From the NCBI RefSeq assembly GCF_004348735.1, contig NZ_SMKT01000010.1, forward strand, positions 24,465 to 88,464: DNA of 64,000 bases, read 5' to 3'. The stretch is from Actinomadura sp. KC06. Lineage in GTDB: Bacteria; Actinomycetota; Actinomycetes; Streptosporangiales; Streptosporangiaceae. This document shows, piece after piece, positions 53,126 to 62,370 of this stretch (positions are counted from its first letter, which is position 1; each line of letters starts with the position of its first letter). Made by a program: the position numbers and the translations under genes. The notes beneath the pieces were generated by a model. The model did no database searches. It saw only the letters and a program-made list of their open reading frames with translations, and was not told the origin of the DNA.

Positions 53126-54829
53126 ATGCGTCCACGTCGAACCATCCAGGTGCTGCTCGCCGCCTTCGCGGTGGCGGTGCCGACCGCCGTCGCGGGGAGC
53201 GCGGGAGTGGCGGCCGCGGAGTCCCGGACCCTGATCCCGGCGCCCACCGTCACGTCGACCGACTACCCGGACGACGACGCCTGGCACGGCACCGTCGGCC
53301 AGTACGGGAACTTCACCTTCGAGGACCCGAGCAAGCAGGCGGCCCGGTACGTCTACACCATCAACGGCAGCCGGTACACCGAGGTCCCGACGGAGGCGGG
53401 CGCGCCGGTCACCGTGCCGATCGCGCCCGAACGCAGCGGACCCAACATCCTCGAAGTCGGGTCCTTCGGCCCGAACGGGGAGAACGGCCCCAGGACCACG
53501 TACGTGTTCAGGGTGAAGGCGGGCACGGCCGCGAAGGCCCGGTGGAAGCTCGACGAGCCCGCCGGGGCCCGCCGCCTCGCCGCCGAGACGCGGGAGGGCG
53601 AAGGCCCGGTCGCCGCCTGGACGGTGGGACGGGTCACGACCGGCGCGGACGGGCAGCTCGGGACGGCGGCGAGCTTCACGGGAGGCCAAGCCGTCACGAG
53701 ACCCGTGGTGGACACGACCAAGAGCTTCAGCATGTCCGCCTGGGCGAGGCCGGCCCGGGACGGCGACTCCGTCGTCATCGCGGCGACGGGACGCCTGAGC
53801 AACGCGTTCGCGCTCCAGTCGCGCGGCGGCCACTGGGCGTTCGTGATGACCGGCTCGGACTCCCGCGGAGCGGCGACCGCGCAGGCCGTCGCGGAGCGGC
53901 CCGTCTACCGCGGCACGTGGGCGCACCTCGTCGGCTCGTACGACGCGACGAAGAAGCGGCTGCGGCTCTACGTGAACGGCGCGCTCGCGTCCGACGCGCC
54001 CGCGGGCGACTCGGCGTGGAACGCGCGCGGTCCGCTGCGGATCGGCGCCGGAGCCGGGCGCGGCGCGTTCCACGGCGACCTCGACGAGGTCCGCGTGTTC
54101 GACCGGATGATCGTGGCGGACGAGGCGGCGGAGCTCCCCAAGGTCCCCAAGCGGGTGCACGGACGCTGGAAGTTCAACGCCGACGGCGCCGACGACTCGA
54201 CGTTCGGCAACCACATGGCGCTGCGGGGCGGCGCGGTCATCGATCCCAACGCCGGATTCCCGTGGACGTCCCCGGCGGGCCTCATGCTGAACGGCACGGG
54301 GGCCCACGCGGAGGCGGCCGGCCCCGTCATCCGCACGGACAGGAGCTTCACGATCGCCGCGCACGCGAACACGGAGCAGGCGCCGGCGAAGGCCGTGACG
54401 CTGCTGTCGCTGTCGGGTGAGAACGTCAACCGGTTCGCGGTCAGGTTCCTGCCGACGGACGAGCCCGGTTGGGGCCGCTGGCAGCTGGTGATGGCCGACG
54501 ACGACACCGCGGGAGCGCGGACCTCCGTCGCGGAGCAGACGACGTACGCGGGGTGGTGGGACCACATCGCCGTCGTCTACGACGCCCCGACGCGGACGAT
54601 GAGGCTCTACGTCAATGGAGACCTCGACGAGTCCAGGTCGGTGAAGCACGACGTGGGCGCGTTCGACGCCAAGGGCGCGCTCCAGGTCGGGCGCTCCGCG
54701 ATCGGTGATCCGGAGCACTGGACGGGAGCCGTCGACGACGTCTGGGCCTTCCAGGGCGCGCTGACCTGGGAGCAGCTGGCCATGCTGAACGGCGGCATGG
54801 AGATCGACACCATGGAATGGCTGGACTGA
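53126..54829 (+). CDS. Secreted protein with two LamG-like domains
   Basis: 567 residues. ATG 53126 has AGGAGG 5 bp upstream. Signal peptide (TIQVLLAAFAVAVPTAVAGS), an N-terminal beta domain, then two concanavalin-A/LamG-type domains, each with the GTWAHLVGSYDATKKRLRLY or DHIAVVYDAPTRTMRLYVNG signature. Such domains bind carbohydrates or surface ligands. No catalytic domain. Probably an extracellular or surface adhesin-like protein. Confidence 0.8.
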   Translation: MRPRRTIQVLLAAFAVAVPTAVAGSAGVAAAESRTLIPAPTVTSTDYPDDDAWHGTVGQYGNFTFEDPSKQAARYVYTINGSRYTEVPTEAGAPVTVPIAPERSGPNILEVGSFGPNGENGPRTTYVFRVKAGTAAKARWKLDEPAGARRLAAETREGEGPVAAWTVGRVTTGADGQLGTAASFTGGQAVTRPVVDTTKSFSMSAWARPARDGDSVVIAATGRLSNAFALQSRGGHWAFVMTGSDSRGAATAQAVAERPVYRGTWAHLVGSYDATKKRLRLYVNGALASDAPAGDSAWNARGPLRIGAGAGRGAFHGDLDEVRVFDRMIVADEAAELPKVPKRVHGRWKFNADGADDSTFGNHMALRGGAVIDPNAGFPWTSPAGLMLNGTGAHAEAAGPVIRTDRSFTIAAHANTEQAPAKAVTLLSLSGENVNRFAVRFLPTDEPGWGRWQLVMADDDTAGARTSVAEQTTYAGWWDHIAVVYDAPTRTMRLYVNGDLDESRSVKHDVGAFDAKGALQVGRSAIGDPEHWTGAVDDVWAFQGALTWEQLAMLNGGMEIDTMEWLD

Positions 54830-54889
54830 CCGCCGGAAGGGCGGTGGTGGCCCTCGTGGTCACCACCGCTCGTCGGTCGCCCGCGGCGG

Positions 54890-55474
54890 TTAGAGAATGG
54901 CGCGGATTTGGGTGGGGGACGTGAAGAGTTCGGCGCGCATTCCGGTTTTGCGGGCGGCGAGGACGTTGCGTTCGGTGTCGTCGAAGAAAAGGACGTCGGC
55001 GGTGCGGACGCCCAAGCGGTCGGCGCAGATCTCGTAGGCGCGCGGGTCGGGTTTGGCGACGCCGATGTGGCAGGAGTAGGTGAGCGCGTCGAAGCGGGAG
55101 AGCCAGTCGCCGTGGCGGGCCTCGAAGCGGGGCACGAGGTCGCCGATGATGTTCGACAGGAGGCCGAGGGTGCGGCCCTGGTCGGCGAGTTCGTGGACGA
55201 GGGCGACCATGGTGTCGTCCACGTCCGTCCAGCTGTCGAGGTCGGCCTCGATCAGCGCGGGGACGTCGGGGAACGCGACGCCGAGAGCGTCCGCGACGAC
55301 CGCCCAGTAGTCGGCGCTCGCCTGGCCCGCGTCGTAGGCGGGGCGGCAGGACCAGTAGGCGTCCCAGAACGGCGTCCCCCCGACGCCGGCGATCTCCTCG
55401 ATCCGCCGCACGGCCGCGGGGGTCTGCGTGCGCGCGATCACTCCGTACAGGTCGAAAACGATCACATCGGGCAT
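54890..55474 (-). CDS. HAD-superfamily hydrolase, subfamily IA
   Basis: 194 residues. Motif I FDLYGVI (Asp nucleophile, Tyr at +2, as in haloacid dehalogenases), motif II LGLLSNI, Lys in GVAKPDPRAYE, and motif IV FFDDTERNVLAARKTGM. Possible dehalogenase or phosphatase; the substrate is unknown. ATG 55474; frame extension upstream is antisense of the TetR gene. Confidence 0.85.
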   Translation of the reverse strand: MPDVIVFDLYGVIARTQTPAAVRRIEEIAGVGGTPFWDAYWSCRPAYDAGQASADYWAVVADALGVAFPDVPALIEADLDSWTDVDDTMVALVHELADQGRTLGLLSNIIGDLVPRFEARHGDWLSRFDALTYSCHIGVAKPDPRAYEICADRLGVRTADVLFFDDTERNVLAARKTGMRAELFTSPTQIRAIL

Positions 55475-55512
55475 GCCCTCGAGCCTATGCGGGATCCGCG
55501 GCGCCCGAACGT

Positions 55513-55526
55513 AGCAAGCGCTTGAT
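55513..55526. promoter_or_regulatory. KstR2-type operator upstream of the TetR gene
   Basis: AGCAAGCGCTTGAT matches the published KstR2 site AnCAAGnnCTTGnT at every fixed position. It lies 64 bp upstream of the TetR start and 39 bp upstream of the divergent HAD start, so both could be regulated. Confidence 0.75.
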
Positions 55527-55589
55527 GCATGCGCGTACCCTGGTGCCGACGGTCGAGCAGGCGACCGGGCGAGACGGCATAATGAGGGG

Positions 55590-56258
55590 GTGACGACCAC
55601 GAGCGCCGAATCCGGACGATCCAGGCCCCGCGCGGCCGCCGAGGGCGGTGCCCGCCGCCGCGGAAAAGGCTCGGCCCCCCTGGCGTCGGAACGGCGCGAG
55701 CACCTGGTGCGACTGGCCGCCGAACTGTTCGCCGAGAAGGGATTCCAGGCGACCACGGTCCGCAACATCGCCGACGAGGCGGGCATCCAGTCGGGCAGCC
55801 TTTACCACCACTTCGACTCCAAGGAGTCGATCGCCGACGAGATCCTGTCGAGTTTCTTCAGCGAGATCATGTCGGCGTATAAGGCGGTGCTCGATGAGAG
55901 CGAGAATCCGCGCGACACCATCGCCGGGCTCGTCCGGGTCGCGTTCGGCACCCTGGAGCCGCACCGGGCCGCCGTCACGGTCATGCAGAACGACTGGAAC
56001 TACCTGAAGGGAATGGACCGCTTCGCCTATCTCACCAAGTCCGAGGACGAGGTCGAGAAAATGTGGGTGGACACCCTCAGGACGGGTCAGGAGGAGGGCC
56101 TTTTCCGCGCCGACCTCGACCCGAAGCTCACCTACCGGATGATCCGCGACACCATCTGGGTGGCGGTCCGCTGGTTCCGTCCGGGCGGACGGCTCAACGC
56201 CGAGGGCCTCGCCGAGCACTACCTCAAGGTGATGTTCGACGGCATCAACCTCCACTAG
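55590..56258 (+). CDS. TetR family regulator, KstR2-like
   Basis: 222 residues. Helix-turn-helix FAEKGFQATTVRNIADEAGI, followed by QSGSLYHHFDSKESIADEIL. The C-terminal part (VEKMWVDTLRTGQEEGLFRA, DPKLTYRMIRDTIWVAVRWF) is close to mycobacterial KstR2, the repressor of late cholesterol-ring (HIP-CoA) catabolism. A perfect KstR2-type site lies upstream. GTG 55590 follows CATAAT by 6 bp, so the mRNA may be nearly leaderless. No steroid genes are in the window. Confidence 0.85.
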   Translation: MTTTSAESGRSRPRAAAEGGARRRGKGSAPLASERREHLVRLAAELFAEKGFQATTVRNIADEAGIQSGSLYHHFDSKESIADEILSSFFSEIMSAYKAVLDESENPRDTIAGLVRVAFGTLEPHRAAVTVMQNDWNYLKGMDRFAYLTKSEDEVEKMWVDTLRTGQEEGLFRADLDPKLTYRMIRDTIWVAVRWFRPGGRLNAEGLAEHYLKVMFDGINLH

Positions 56259-58387
56259 ACGTGGACGCTGTCAGCAGGTGATTCCGCGGGCGTCCGGCGG
56301 TTCGGCAGGAGGCGCGCCAGCGGACGGGGAATCCACCAGTTCGCCTCGCCGAACAGCTCCATCAGCGCCGGGACGAGCACCAGCCGCACGATCGTCGCGT
56401 CGATCAGGATCGCGACGCCGAGGCCGAGGCCCATCTGCTTGACGGCGACGTCCGCGCCGAGCAGCACCGACAGGAACACCATCACCATGATCGCCGCGGC
56501 GGCGGTGATGACGCGGGCCGTGCGGGACAGGCCCAGCGCGACCGCCTCCCGGGTGCGGACGCCCGACTCGTACGTCTCCCGGATGCGGGACACGAGGAAC
56601 ACCTCGTAGTCCATGGAGAGCCCGAACAGGATCGGGAACATCATCAGCGGCACCCAGGTCGTCACCGGCATGTCGGTGGGGAACCCGAGCAGGCTCCCGG
56701 CCCACCCCCACTGGACGACGGCCGTCAGCACCCCGTACGCCGCCGCGATCGACAGCAGGTTCATGAGGGCGGCCTGCAGCGCCACCGTCACCGACCGGAC
56801 GAGCCCGACGAGCAGGAGCAGCGACAGGCCGACGACGACGGCGATCAGCCACGGCAGCCGGGTGCTGACGTCGTCGGCGAAGTCGATCGCGCCCGCGTTC
56901 GGGCCGCCGACGTAGGTCTGCGCGCCGGTCCCGTCCATGACGCGGGGGATGACGTCGTCGCGCAGCTCGTGGACGAGCTTCGGCGTCGCCTCGTCCTGCG
57001 CCCCGGTGGTCGGGAACGCCATGAGGATGGACGCGGCGCCGTCCTGGCTGGTGCGCGGCGGTTGGACGGCGGCGATGCCGGGGGTCTCGCGGACGGCCGC
57101 GGCCAGCCGTCCGGCGTCCGCCGCGCTCCCGCCCTCGGTGACGAGGACGAGCGGCGCGGACGTGCCGGGCCCGAAGCCCGCCGCCATGATCTGGCTCGCG
57201 CGGTACCCGCTGTGGTCGTGCGGCTGGGTGCTGGAGTCCGGCAGGCTCAGCCGCATCGACAGCGCGGGCACGGCCAGCACCAGCAGGACGGCGGCCGCGA
57301 GCAGCCCGGCGACGATGGGGTGCGCCTGGACGACCCGCGCCCACCGTTCGGCCAGCGGGCGGCGGCGTGACTTGCCGAATCCCGGGACGCGGAGGCGGTC
57401 GATGGAGCGTCCGGCGAAGCCGAGGAGGGCGGGCAGCAGCGTCACGGCGCCGAGCATGGTCATCAGCACGGCGGTGGCGGCGGCGACCGCGACGGCGTTG
57501 AGCAGGCTCTGCTGCATGACGAACAGGCCCATCAGCGCGATCACCACGGTGGTGCCGGCGAACAGCACGGCGCGTCCGGCGGTGGTGATGGCGGTGACGG
57601 TCGCCTCCTCCGGATCCTTCCCGGCGTGCAGCTCCTCCCGGTAGCGGGTGACGATGAACAGCGCGTAGTCGATGCCGACGCCGAGCCCGATGAGCGCGGC
57701 GACGATGGGCGCGAACGACGGCGCGGGCAGCGCGTGCCCGAGCAGCATGATCAGCGCGAGGCCGGAGCCGATGCCGAACAGCGCCGTCACGATGGGCAGC
57801 CCCATCGCCAGCACCGACCCGAACGCGACGAGCAGGATGACGATGGCGGCGAGCACGCCGATGGCCTCCGAGGGCCCGCCTCCGGGCGTCTCGGCGAGGT
57901 CGACGGCGGCCCCTTCGAGCTGGACCTGGACGGGCCCGCTGTCGCTGCGCACGTCGTCGAGCAGCGCGGTCACGTCCGCCTTGGGCATGTCGTCGGACGG
58001 GACGTCCAGGCTGCCGGTCGCGAACGCCGTCTTCCCGTCCTGCGAGATCTGCCCAGGCGTCTCGAAGGGCGACGACACCGACGTGACGTGCGGCGTCTTG
58101 GCGAGCCGGTCGATCGCCTGCTGCACCTCCGCCCTGGCCTCCGGGCTCTGGACGCCCGCGTCGGCGCGCACCGCCAAGGTGATCGAGTCGCCGCTCTGGT
58201 CGGGGAAGTGCTCGTCCAGCAGGTCGGACGCCTTCGCCGATCCCGAGTCGCCGCCGGAGAAGTCGTTCAGCGGCTCCGCCGCGAAGCCGAACCCGAGCAC
58301 CATCACCGCGATCGTGCCGACGATCCAGCCCGCCACCGTGAGGCGCCGCCTCCGGAAGCAGAACCGGGCGAGCCTGGCCAACCTCAT
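56255..58387 (-). CDS. MMPL family RND-type membrane transporter
   Basis: 710 residues, twelve helices in two sets with two large extracytoplasmic loops. Conserved motifs VGIDYALFIVTRYREEL and LSMDYEVFLVSRIRETYESG carry the Asp-Tyr pairs used for proton coupling. MMPL proteins export lipids or drugs in actinobacteria. ATG 58387 with AAGGGTGG upstream. Overlaps the convergent TetR gene by 4 bp. Confidence 0.92.
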   Translation of the reverse strand: MRLARLARFCFRRRRLTVAGWIVGTIAVMVLGFGFAAEPLNDFSGGDSGSAKASDLLDEHFPDQSGDSITLAVRADAGVQSPEARAEVQQAIDRLAKTPHVTSVSSPFETPGQISQDGKTAFATGSLDVPSDDMPKADVTALLDDVRSDSGPVQVQLEGAAVDLAETPGGGPSEAIGVLAAIVILLVAFGSVLAMGLPIVTALFGIGSGLALIMLLGHALPAPSFAPIVAALIGLGVGIDYALFIVTRYREELHAGKDPEEATVTAITTAGRAVLFAGTTVVIALMGLFVMQQSLLNAVAVAAATAVLMTMLGAVTLLPALLGFAGRSIDRLRVPGFGKSRRRPLAERWARVVQAHPIVAGLLAAAVLLVLAVPALSMRLSLPDSSTQPHDHSGYRASQIMAAGFGPGTSAPLVLVTEGGSAADAGRLAAAVRETPGIAAVQPPRTSQDGAASILMAFPTTGAQDEATPKLVHELRDDVIPRVMDGTGAQTYVGGPNAGAIDFADDVSTRLPWLIAVVVGLSLLLLVGLVRSVTVALQAALMNLLSIAAAYGVLTAVVQWGWAGSLLGFPTDMPVTTWVPLMMFPILFGLSMDYEVFLVSRIRETYESGVRTREAVALGLSRTARVITAAAAIMVMVFLSVLLGADVAVKQMGLGLGVAILIDATIVRLVLVPALMELFGEANWWIPRPLARLLPNRRTPAESPADSVHV

Positions 58388-58588
58388 GAGAACCACCCTT
58401 GTGTACGTGCTGCCCTCAACGAGGTGACGTCAGGGCACTCGGGAATGTGACGGCAGGGTCCAGCGTTTCCCGACGATCAGGGTCGACACATCGGGCGGAC
58501 GGTGTCATTCGCCCCTGGCGTGTACATCCGTTGGAGTACATCCGGCGCGGTATCCCACTGTGCGGGTCTCCTAACCCCCATAGTGTGC

Positions 58589-58599
58589 TTAGTCACTAA
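58589..58599. promoter_or_regulatory. 11-bp palindrome upstream of the 76-residue gene
   Basis: TTAGTCACTAA lies in an AT-rich stretch 68 bp before the start of the small gene and could belong to its promoter or operator. No regulator can be named. Confidence 0.35.
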
Positions 58600-58667
58600 T
58601 TGCCGAGTAGGGGTGACGCCTTGGCCCGTGGGGACGCTGTTGCTGGAGAGAACACCCGGGGGGCGGG

Positions 58668-58898
58668 ATGACGGCTGATCGAGGCGCCGCCGGCCGCGAT
58701 GAGCCCTCGCCGGCCGCCCTGCGCGCCGCCACGGCGCGCGGCCTGCAGGAGCAGTTCCCCGGTGTCCGCGTCTGGTACGGCGAGGCGACGGGATCGTGGT
58801 GGGCGATGGTGCCGCTGCGCATCGGCCCGCGGCTGCTGGAGGCGCCGTCCCCGCAGGAGCTGCGGGAGGAGATCATGAGCCTGCGGCGCCGGGGGTGA
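58668..58898 (+). CDS. Small hypothetical protein, 76 residues
   Basis: ATG 58668 with GGGGGG nearby. The core VRVWYGEATGSWWAMVPLRI could form a small beta sheet with a Trp pair; ends are charged. No family recognised. Overlaps the convergent response-regulator gene by 26 bp. Confidence 0.55.
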   Translation: MTADRGAAGRDEPSPAALRAATARGLQEQFPGVRVWYGEATGSWWAMVPLRIGPRLLEAPSPQELREEIMSLRRRG

Positions 58899-59550
58899 CC
58901 AGCCCGGACTCGTAGGCCAGCACGACGAGCTGCGCCCGGTCCCGTGCGGCGAGCTTGCCGATCGACCGGCTGACGTGCGTTTTCACGGTCAGCGGGCTGA
59001 GCAGCAGCTGCGCCGCGATCTCGTCGTTGGACAGGCCGCGTCCGACCAGCCGGACGACCTCGCGCTCCCGGTCGGTGAGCCCGCCGAGCGCGACCGCCGG
59101 ACGGGCCGGGTCGGGACGCCGCGCGACGAACCCCTCGATCACGGCGCGGGTCACGGCGGGCGCGAGCAGCGACTCGCCGCCCGCGACGACCCGGACGGCG
59201 CGCAGCAGCTCGTCCGGCTCGATGTCCTTCACCAGGAAGCCGGACGCGCCCGCGCGCAGCGCCAGGTACACGTAGTCGTCGTCGGTGTAGGTGGTGAGGA
59301 CCACGACCCGGACGTCCTTCAACGCGGGGTCGGACACGATCCGGCGGGTGGCGGCGAGCCCGTCGACCTCGGGCATCCGCATGTCCATGAGGACGACGTC
59401 CGGGCGCAGCTCGCGGGCCAGCTCGACCGCCTCGCCGCCGTGCTCGGCCTCCCCGACGACCTCGATGCCGTCGCCCCCGGCAAGCAGCGAGCGGAAGCCG
59501 GCGCGGACCAGCGACTGGTCGTCGGCGAGCACCACGCGGATTGCGGTCAC
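58873..59550 (-). CDS. NarL/FixJ-type response regulator (orphan)
   Basis: 225 residues. Receiver domain with phosphoacceptor Asp 56 (VVLMDMRMPEVDG), Thr in VVLTTYTDDDY and Lys 108 in FLVKDIEPDE. The LuxR-type helix-turn-helix lies near 155-215 (LTDREREVVRLVGRGLSNDE, AAQLLLSPLTVKTHVSRSIG). No sensor kinase is adjacent, so the signal is unknown. GTG 59550. Confidence 0.92.
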   Translation of the reverse strand: MTAIRVVLADDQSLVRAGFRSLLAGGDGIEVVGEAEHGGEAVELARELRPDVVLMDMRMPEVDGLAATRRIVSDPALKDVRVVVLTTYTDDDYVYLALRAGASGFLVKDIEPDELLRAVRVVAGGESLLAPAVTRAVIEGFVARRPDPARPAVALGGLTDREREVVRLVGRGLSNDEIAAQLLLSPLTVKTHVSRSIGKLAARDRAQLVVLAYESGLVTPGAAGS

Positions 59551-59711
59551 GCCGCAACCGTACGACGGTTCAGGCGCCTTCGTGTGGACGGCGCCACCTC
59601 GCAGGACGTGTCCGGCGCGCGGGGCTCGTCCGCGGTGGCGCCCGCCGGGGACGGGGCGCGATCCGTCCCCGGAGGGCGTCTTCGGTGACGGTAACCCGAA
59701 AATCGTTCGGA

Positions 59712-59725
59712 CACAAGCGCTTGTT
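59712..59725. promoter_or_regulatory. Second KstR2-like site, upstream of the response-regulator gene
   Basis: CACAAGCGCTTGTT fits AnCAAGnnCTTGnT except for the first base; the inner 12 bp are perfectly palindromic. It is 162 bp upstream of the response-regulator start. Confidence 0.45.
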
Positions 59726-59755
59726 AGGTTCCGTTGGCGGCGCGTCCGTCCGCGC

Positions 59756-60055
59756 TCACGTCGTGTACTGGATGGACGCGCGCTCCGCCGTGATCGGCGT
59801 GATGTACCGGTCGACCACCGCCCGGTGGGACGGGTGGTCGCGATAGGCCAGGTAGGCGTCGCGGTCGGCGAAGTCCGCGACCAGCACGAAGTCGTAGGCG
59901 GCGGGGTTCACGCCCGCGTCGGCGCCCAGGCTGTACTCCCGGATCTCCGGGATCACGGCGGGCAGCTCGCGGAGCCGCGCCGCGACCTCGTCCTGCTGGC
60001 CGGTGGTCGTCCCCTCGGCCCACCTGAACATCACCACATGCCGGAAACCGTTCAT
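59756..60055 (-). CDS. Dabb family (stress-responsive alpha/beta-barrel) protein
   Basis: 99 residues. Dabb/EthD-like ferredoxin-fold dimer: FRHVVMFRWAEGTTTGQQDE, EYSLGADAGVNPAAYDFVLV, and the helix ADRDAYLAYRDHPSHRAVVD. Function in bacteria is unclear. ATG 60055. Confidence 0.85.
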   Translation of the reverse strand: MNGFRHVVMFRWAEGTTTGQQDEVAARLRELPAVIPEIREYSLGADAGVNPAAYDFVLVADFADRDAYLAYRDHPSHRAVVDRYITPITAERASIQYTT

Positions 60056-60094
60056 GGCGGCACGCTACCGGGGACGGCCCCGAAGATCGCAGGC

Positions 60095-60550
60095 CTAGAC
60101 CTCGCCGAGTTCGGCCGCCGTGATCGCGCCGAGCTCCCAGCACGCGTCGAGATCGGCCTTGGACGGCTCCCCGACGACGACCACGGGCGGCTGGACGGCC
60201 TTCCACGCCAGCCCTGTGGTGATCGATTCCAGTGCCCGCAGGCCGCCGGTCGCGTCGTTGTTGCCGTGCAGGAACGCCCCGAACGGGCGCCGGACGGTCT
60301 CCTCCAGGCACGGGTAGTAGATCTGGTCGAAGAAGTGCTTGAGCGCCCCGGAGAGGTATCCGAGGTTGACCGGCGATCCGAGGAGGTAGCCGTCCGCCTC
60401 CATGACGTCCACGGCGGTGGCCGCCAGCGCCGCGCGGGACACCACGTCCACGCCCTCGACCTCGTCGGTGGACGCCCCCGCGCGGACCGCCTCGAACATC
60501 GCCTGGACGGACGGCGACGGCGTGTGGTGCACGATCAGCAGCCTCTTCAT
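60095..60550 (-). CDS. Flavodoxin/NADPH-dependent FMN reductase-like protein
   Basis: 151 residues. N-terminal P-loop-like KRLLIVHHTPSPSVQAMFEA, GYLLGSPVNLGYLSGALKHF, and FGAFLHGNNDATGGLRALES. FMN binding is likely; the redox partner is unknown. ATG 60548-60550. The Dabb gene is 39 bp downstream on the same strand. Confidence 0.8.
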   Translation of the reverse strand: MKRLLIVHHTPSPSVQAMFEAVRAGASTDEVEGVDVVSRAALAATAVDVMEADGYLLGSPVNLGYLSGALKHFFDQIYYPCLEETVRRPFGAFLHGNNDATGGLRALESITTGLAWKAVQPPVVVVGEPSKADLDACWELGAITAAELGEV

Positions 60551-60632
60551 CCTCACGAGCCTAACGCCGGGGGCGGAAGGGGCCTGACGTGGTAAAAGAT
60601 CCGGTTCGGGGAATGACGTCCAAAGGATCTTG

Positions 60633-62360
60633 GTGGTGGGCGCACCGGAGGTGTCCTTCGTGCAAGCAGGCGATTCATCGTGGCAAGCCGCTCCCGTCCG
60701 GGCGCGGCGGGGCCGGGCGGGACGGGGCAGGGCCGGGCGGGGCAGGACGCGGCCGGTCCGGCCGCTCGCCGCAGCGACGCTGGCCGTCGCCGTGCTTGTC
60801 GCGGCGCCGGCGCTGGCGGCGTCCCCGCCGTGGCTGGGTGAGCTGTCCAGGCTCGTCACCGGCGGCCCGCTCGCCCCCGCCCACGCCGTCCTGCTCGGCC
60901 TGGCCCTCGCGCTCGTCGCCCGCGGCGTCCTGCTGCGACGCCGCGCCGCCTGGTACGGCCTGGTCATCCTGGTCGTCCTCGCGCTCCTGGCCGTCCTGAC
61001 CGGCGACGACGCGACGTGGCGGCTGCCGCTGCTCGCAGCCGCCCTCGGCGGGCTCTGGCTGGAGCGCGACCGGTTCACGGTCCGCCCGCATCCCGACCGT
61101 ATCCGCACGGCCGTGAAGACCGCGGCGCTCCTCGTCGTCGCCGCGGTCGGCGGATCGCTGCTCTTCGGCGGCGTGTCGATCCGGTCGGTCGGGCAGGTCG
61201 CGGCCGGTCTCGGCGCGACCGGCGCGCCCATCGACGGCGCGCCGTGGCTCCCGGACGTCCTCGGCCTCGGCGGGGCGGCCGGGCTCCTCGTCGTGATCGT
61301 CACGCTCCTGTCCCCCGACCCGCCGCCCCCGCCCGGCGACGACCCGGAGCGCGGCCGCGTCGCCGGGCTCGTCGCGCACCCCGGCTCCGACACCCTCGCC
61401 CCGTTCGCGCTGCGCCGCGACAAGGCGTACGTGTTCAGCGCGGACGGGCGGGCCGTGATCGGGTACCGGGTGCAGTTCGGCGTCGCGGTCGCGGGCGGCG
61501 ACCCGGTCGGCGACCCCGCCGCGCACGGCGACGCGGTCAGGTCGTTCCTCGCGCTGTGCCGGGCGTCCGGCTGGCGTCCCGCCGTCCTCGGCGCGAGCGA
61601 CGGCCTCCTGCCTGCATGGGGACGGCTCCGCTCGATCGGCTACGGCGACGAGGTCGTGCTCAGCCCGCGCGAGTTCACGCTGTCGGGACGGCAGATGCGC
61701 AACGTCCGCCAGGCGGTCAAGCGCACGGTCAACGCGGGCGTCACGTCCGAGCTCGTCCCGGAACGCGATCTCGCACCGGACCTGCGCGAACGGCTGCTGG
61801 ACGTCGCGTCACGCTCCCTCGGCGGCGCGGCCGAGCGCGGCTTCGCCATGAACCTGGACGAGCTGCTCACCGGCCACCACCCGGGAGCGGTCATCGCGAT
61901 CGCCTACGACGCGGACAAGCGGCCCATCGCGTTCCAGCGCTACGTCACCGCGGGCGGAGGCATCAGCCTGGACGCGATGCGCCGCAGCCCCGGCGGCCCG
62001 AACGGCGTCAACGAGCGCCTCATCGTCGAGATGGTCGAGTACGCGTCCCGGCACGGCCACGAGGTCGTCTCGCTGAACTTCGCCGCGTTCCGCGAGCTGC
62101 TGGACGCCGAGGAGCGCACCGTCCTGGAGAAGGCCGGCTACCGCGCCCTGCGCCTCCTCGACCCGTGGATCGCGGTCGAGTCGCTCTACCTCTTCGACAA
62201 GAAGTTCAGGCCGTCCTACAAGCCGCGCTACGTCGTCTTCCGTTCCTGGTCCGACCTCGGGTGGCTGGCCGCCGCGCTCCTCACGCTGGAGTTCGCCCGG
62301 ACGCGCCCGGCCAGGCGAGCGGAGGAGCCCGTCGCCGAACCCGTCCGCCACCTCGGGTGA
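60633..62360 (+). CDS. Phosphatidylglycerol lysyltransferase-like protein (DUF2156 catalytic domain)
   Basis: 575 residues. The N-terminal 200 residues contain about six helices; the C-terminal 340 are the LPG-synthase GNAT-like domain: GYRVQFGVAVAGGDPVGDPA, LSPREFTLSGRQMRNVRQAV, AIAYDADKRPIAFQRY, SLDAMRRSPGGPNGVNERLI and SLNFAAFRELLD. In MprF this domain transfers Lys from Lys-tRNA to phosphatidylglycerol, giving resistance to cationic peptides. The lysine source (a fused LysRS as in LysX) is absent here. The start is uncertain: TTG 60630, GTG 60633 or GTG 60651. Confidence 0.85.
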   Translation: MVGAPEVSFVQAGDSSWQAAPVRARRGRAGRGRAGRGRTRPVRPLAAATLAVAVLVAAPALAASPPWLGELSRLVTGGPLAPAHAVLLGLALALVARGVLLRRRAAWYGLVILVVLALLAVLTGDDATWRLPLLAAALGGLWLERDRFTVRPHPDRIRTAVKTAALLVVAAVGGSLLFGGVSIRSVGQVAAGLGATGAPIDGAPWLPDVLGLGGAAGLLVVIVTLLSPDPPPPPGDDPERGRVAGLVAHPGSDTLAPFALRRDKAYVFSADGRAVIGYRVQFGVAVAGGDPVGDPAAHGDAVRSFLALCRASGWRPAVLGASDGLLPAWGRLRSIGYGDEVVLSPREFTLSGRQMRNVRQAVKRTVNAGVTSELVPERDLAPDLRERLLDVASRSLGGAAERGFAMNLDELLTGHHPGAVIAIAYDADKRPIAFQRYVTAGGGISLDAMRRSPGGPNGVNERLIVEMVEYASRHGHEVVSLNFAAFRELLDAEERTVLEKAGYRALRLLDPWIAVESLYLFDKKFRPSYKPRYVVFRSWSDLGWLAAALLTLEFARTRPARRAEEPVAEPVRHLG

Positions 62361-62370
62361 CGGGCCATCC

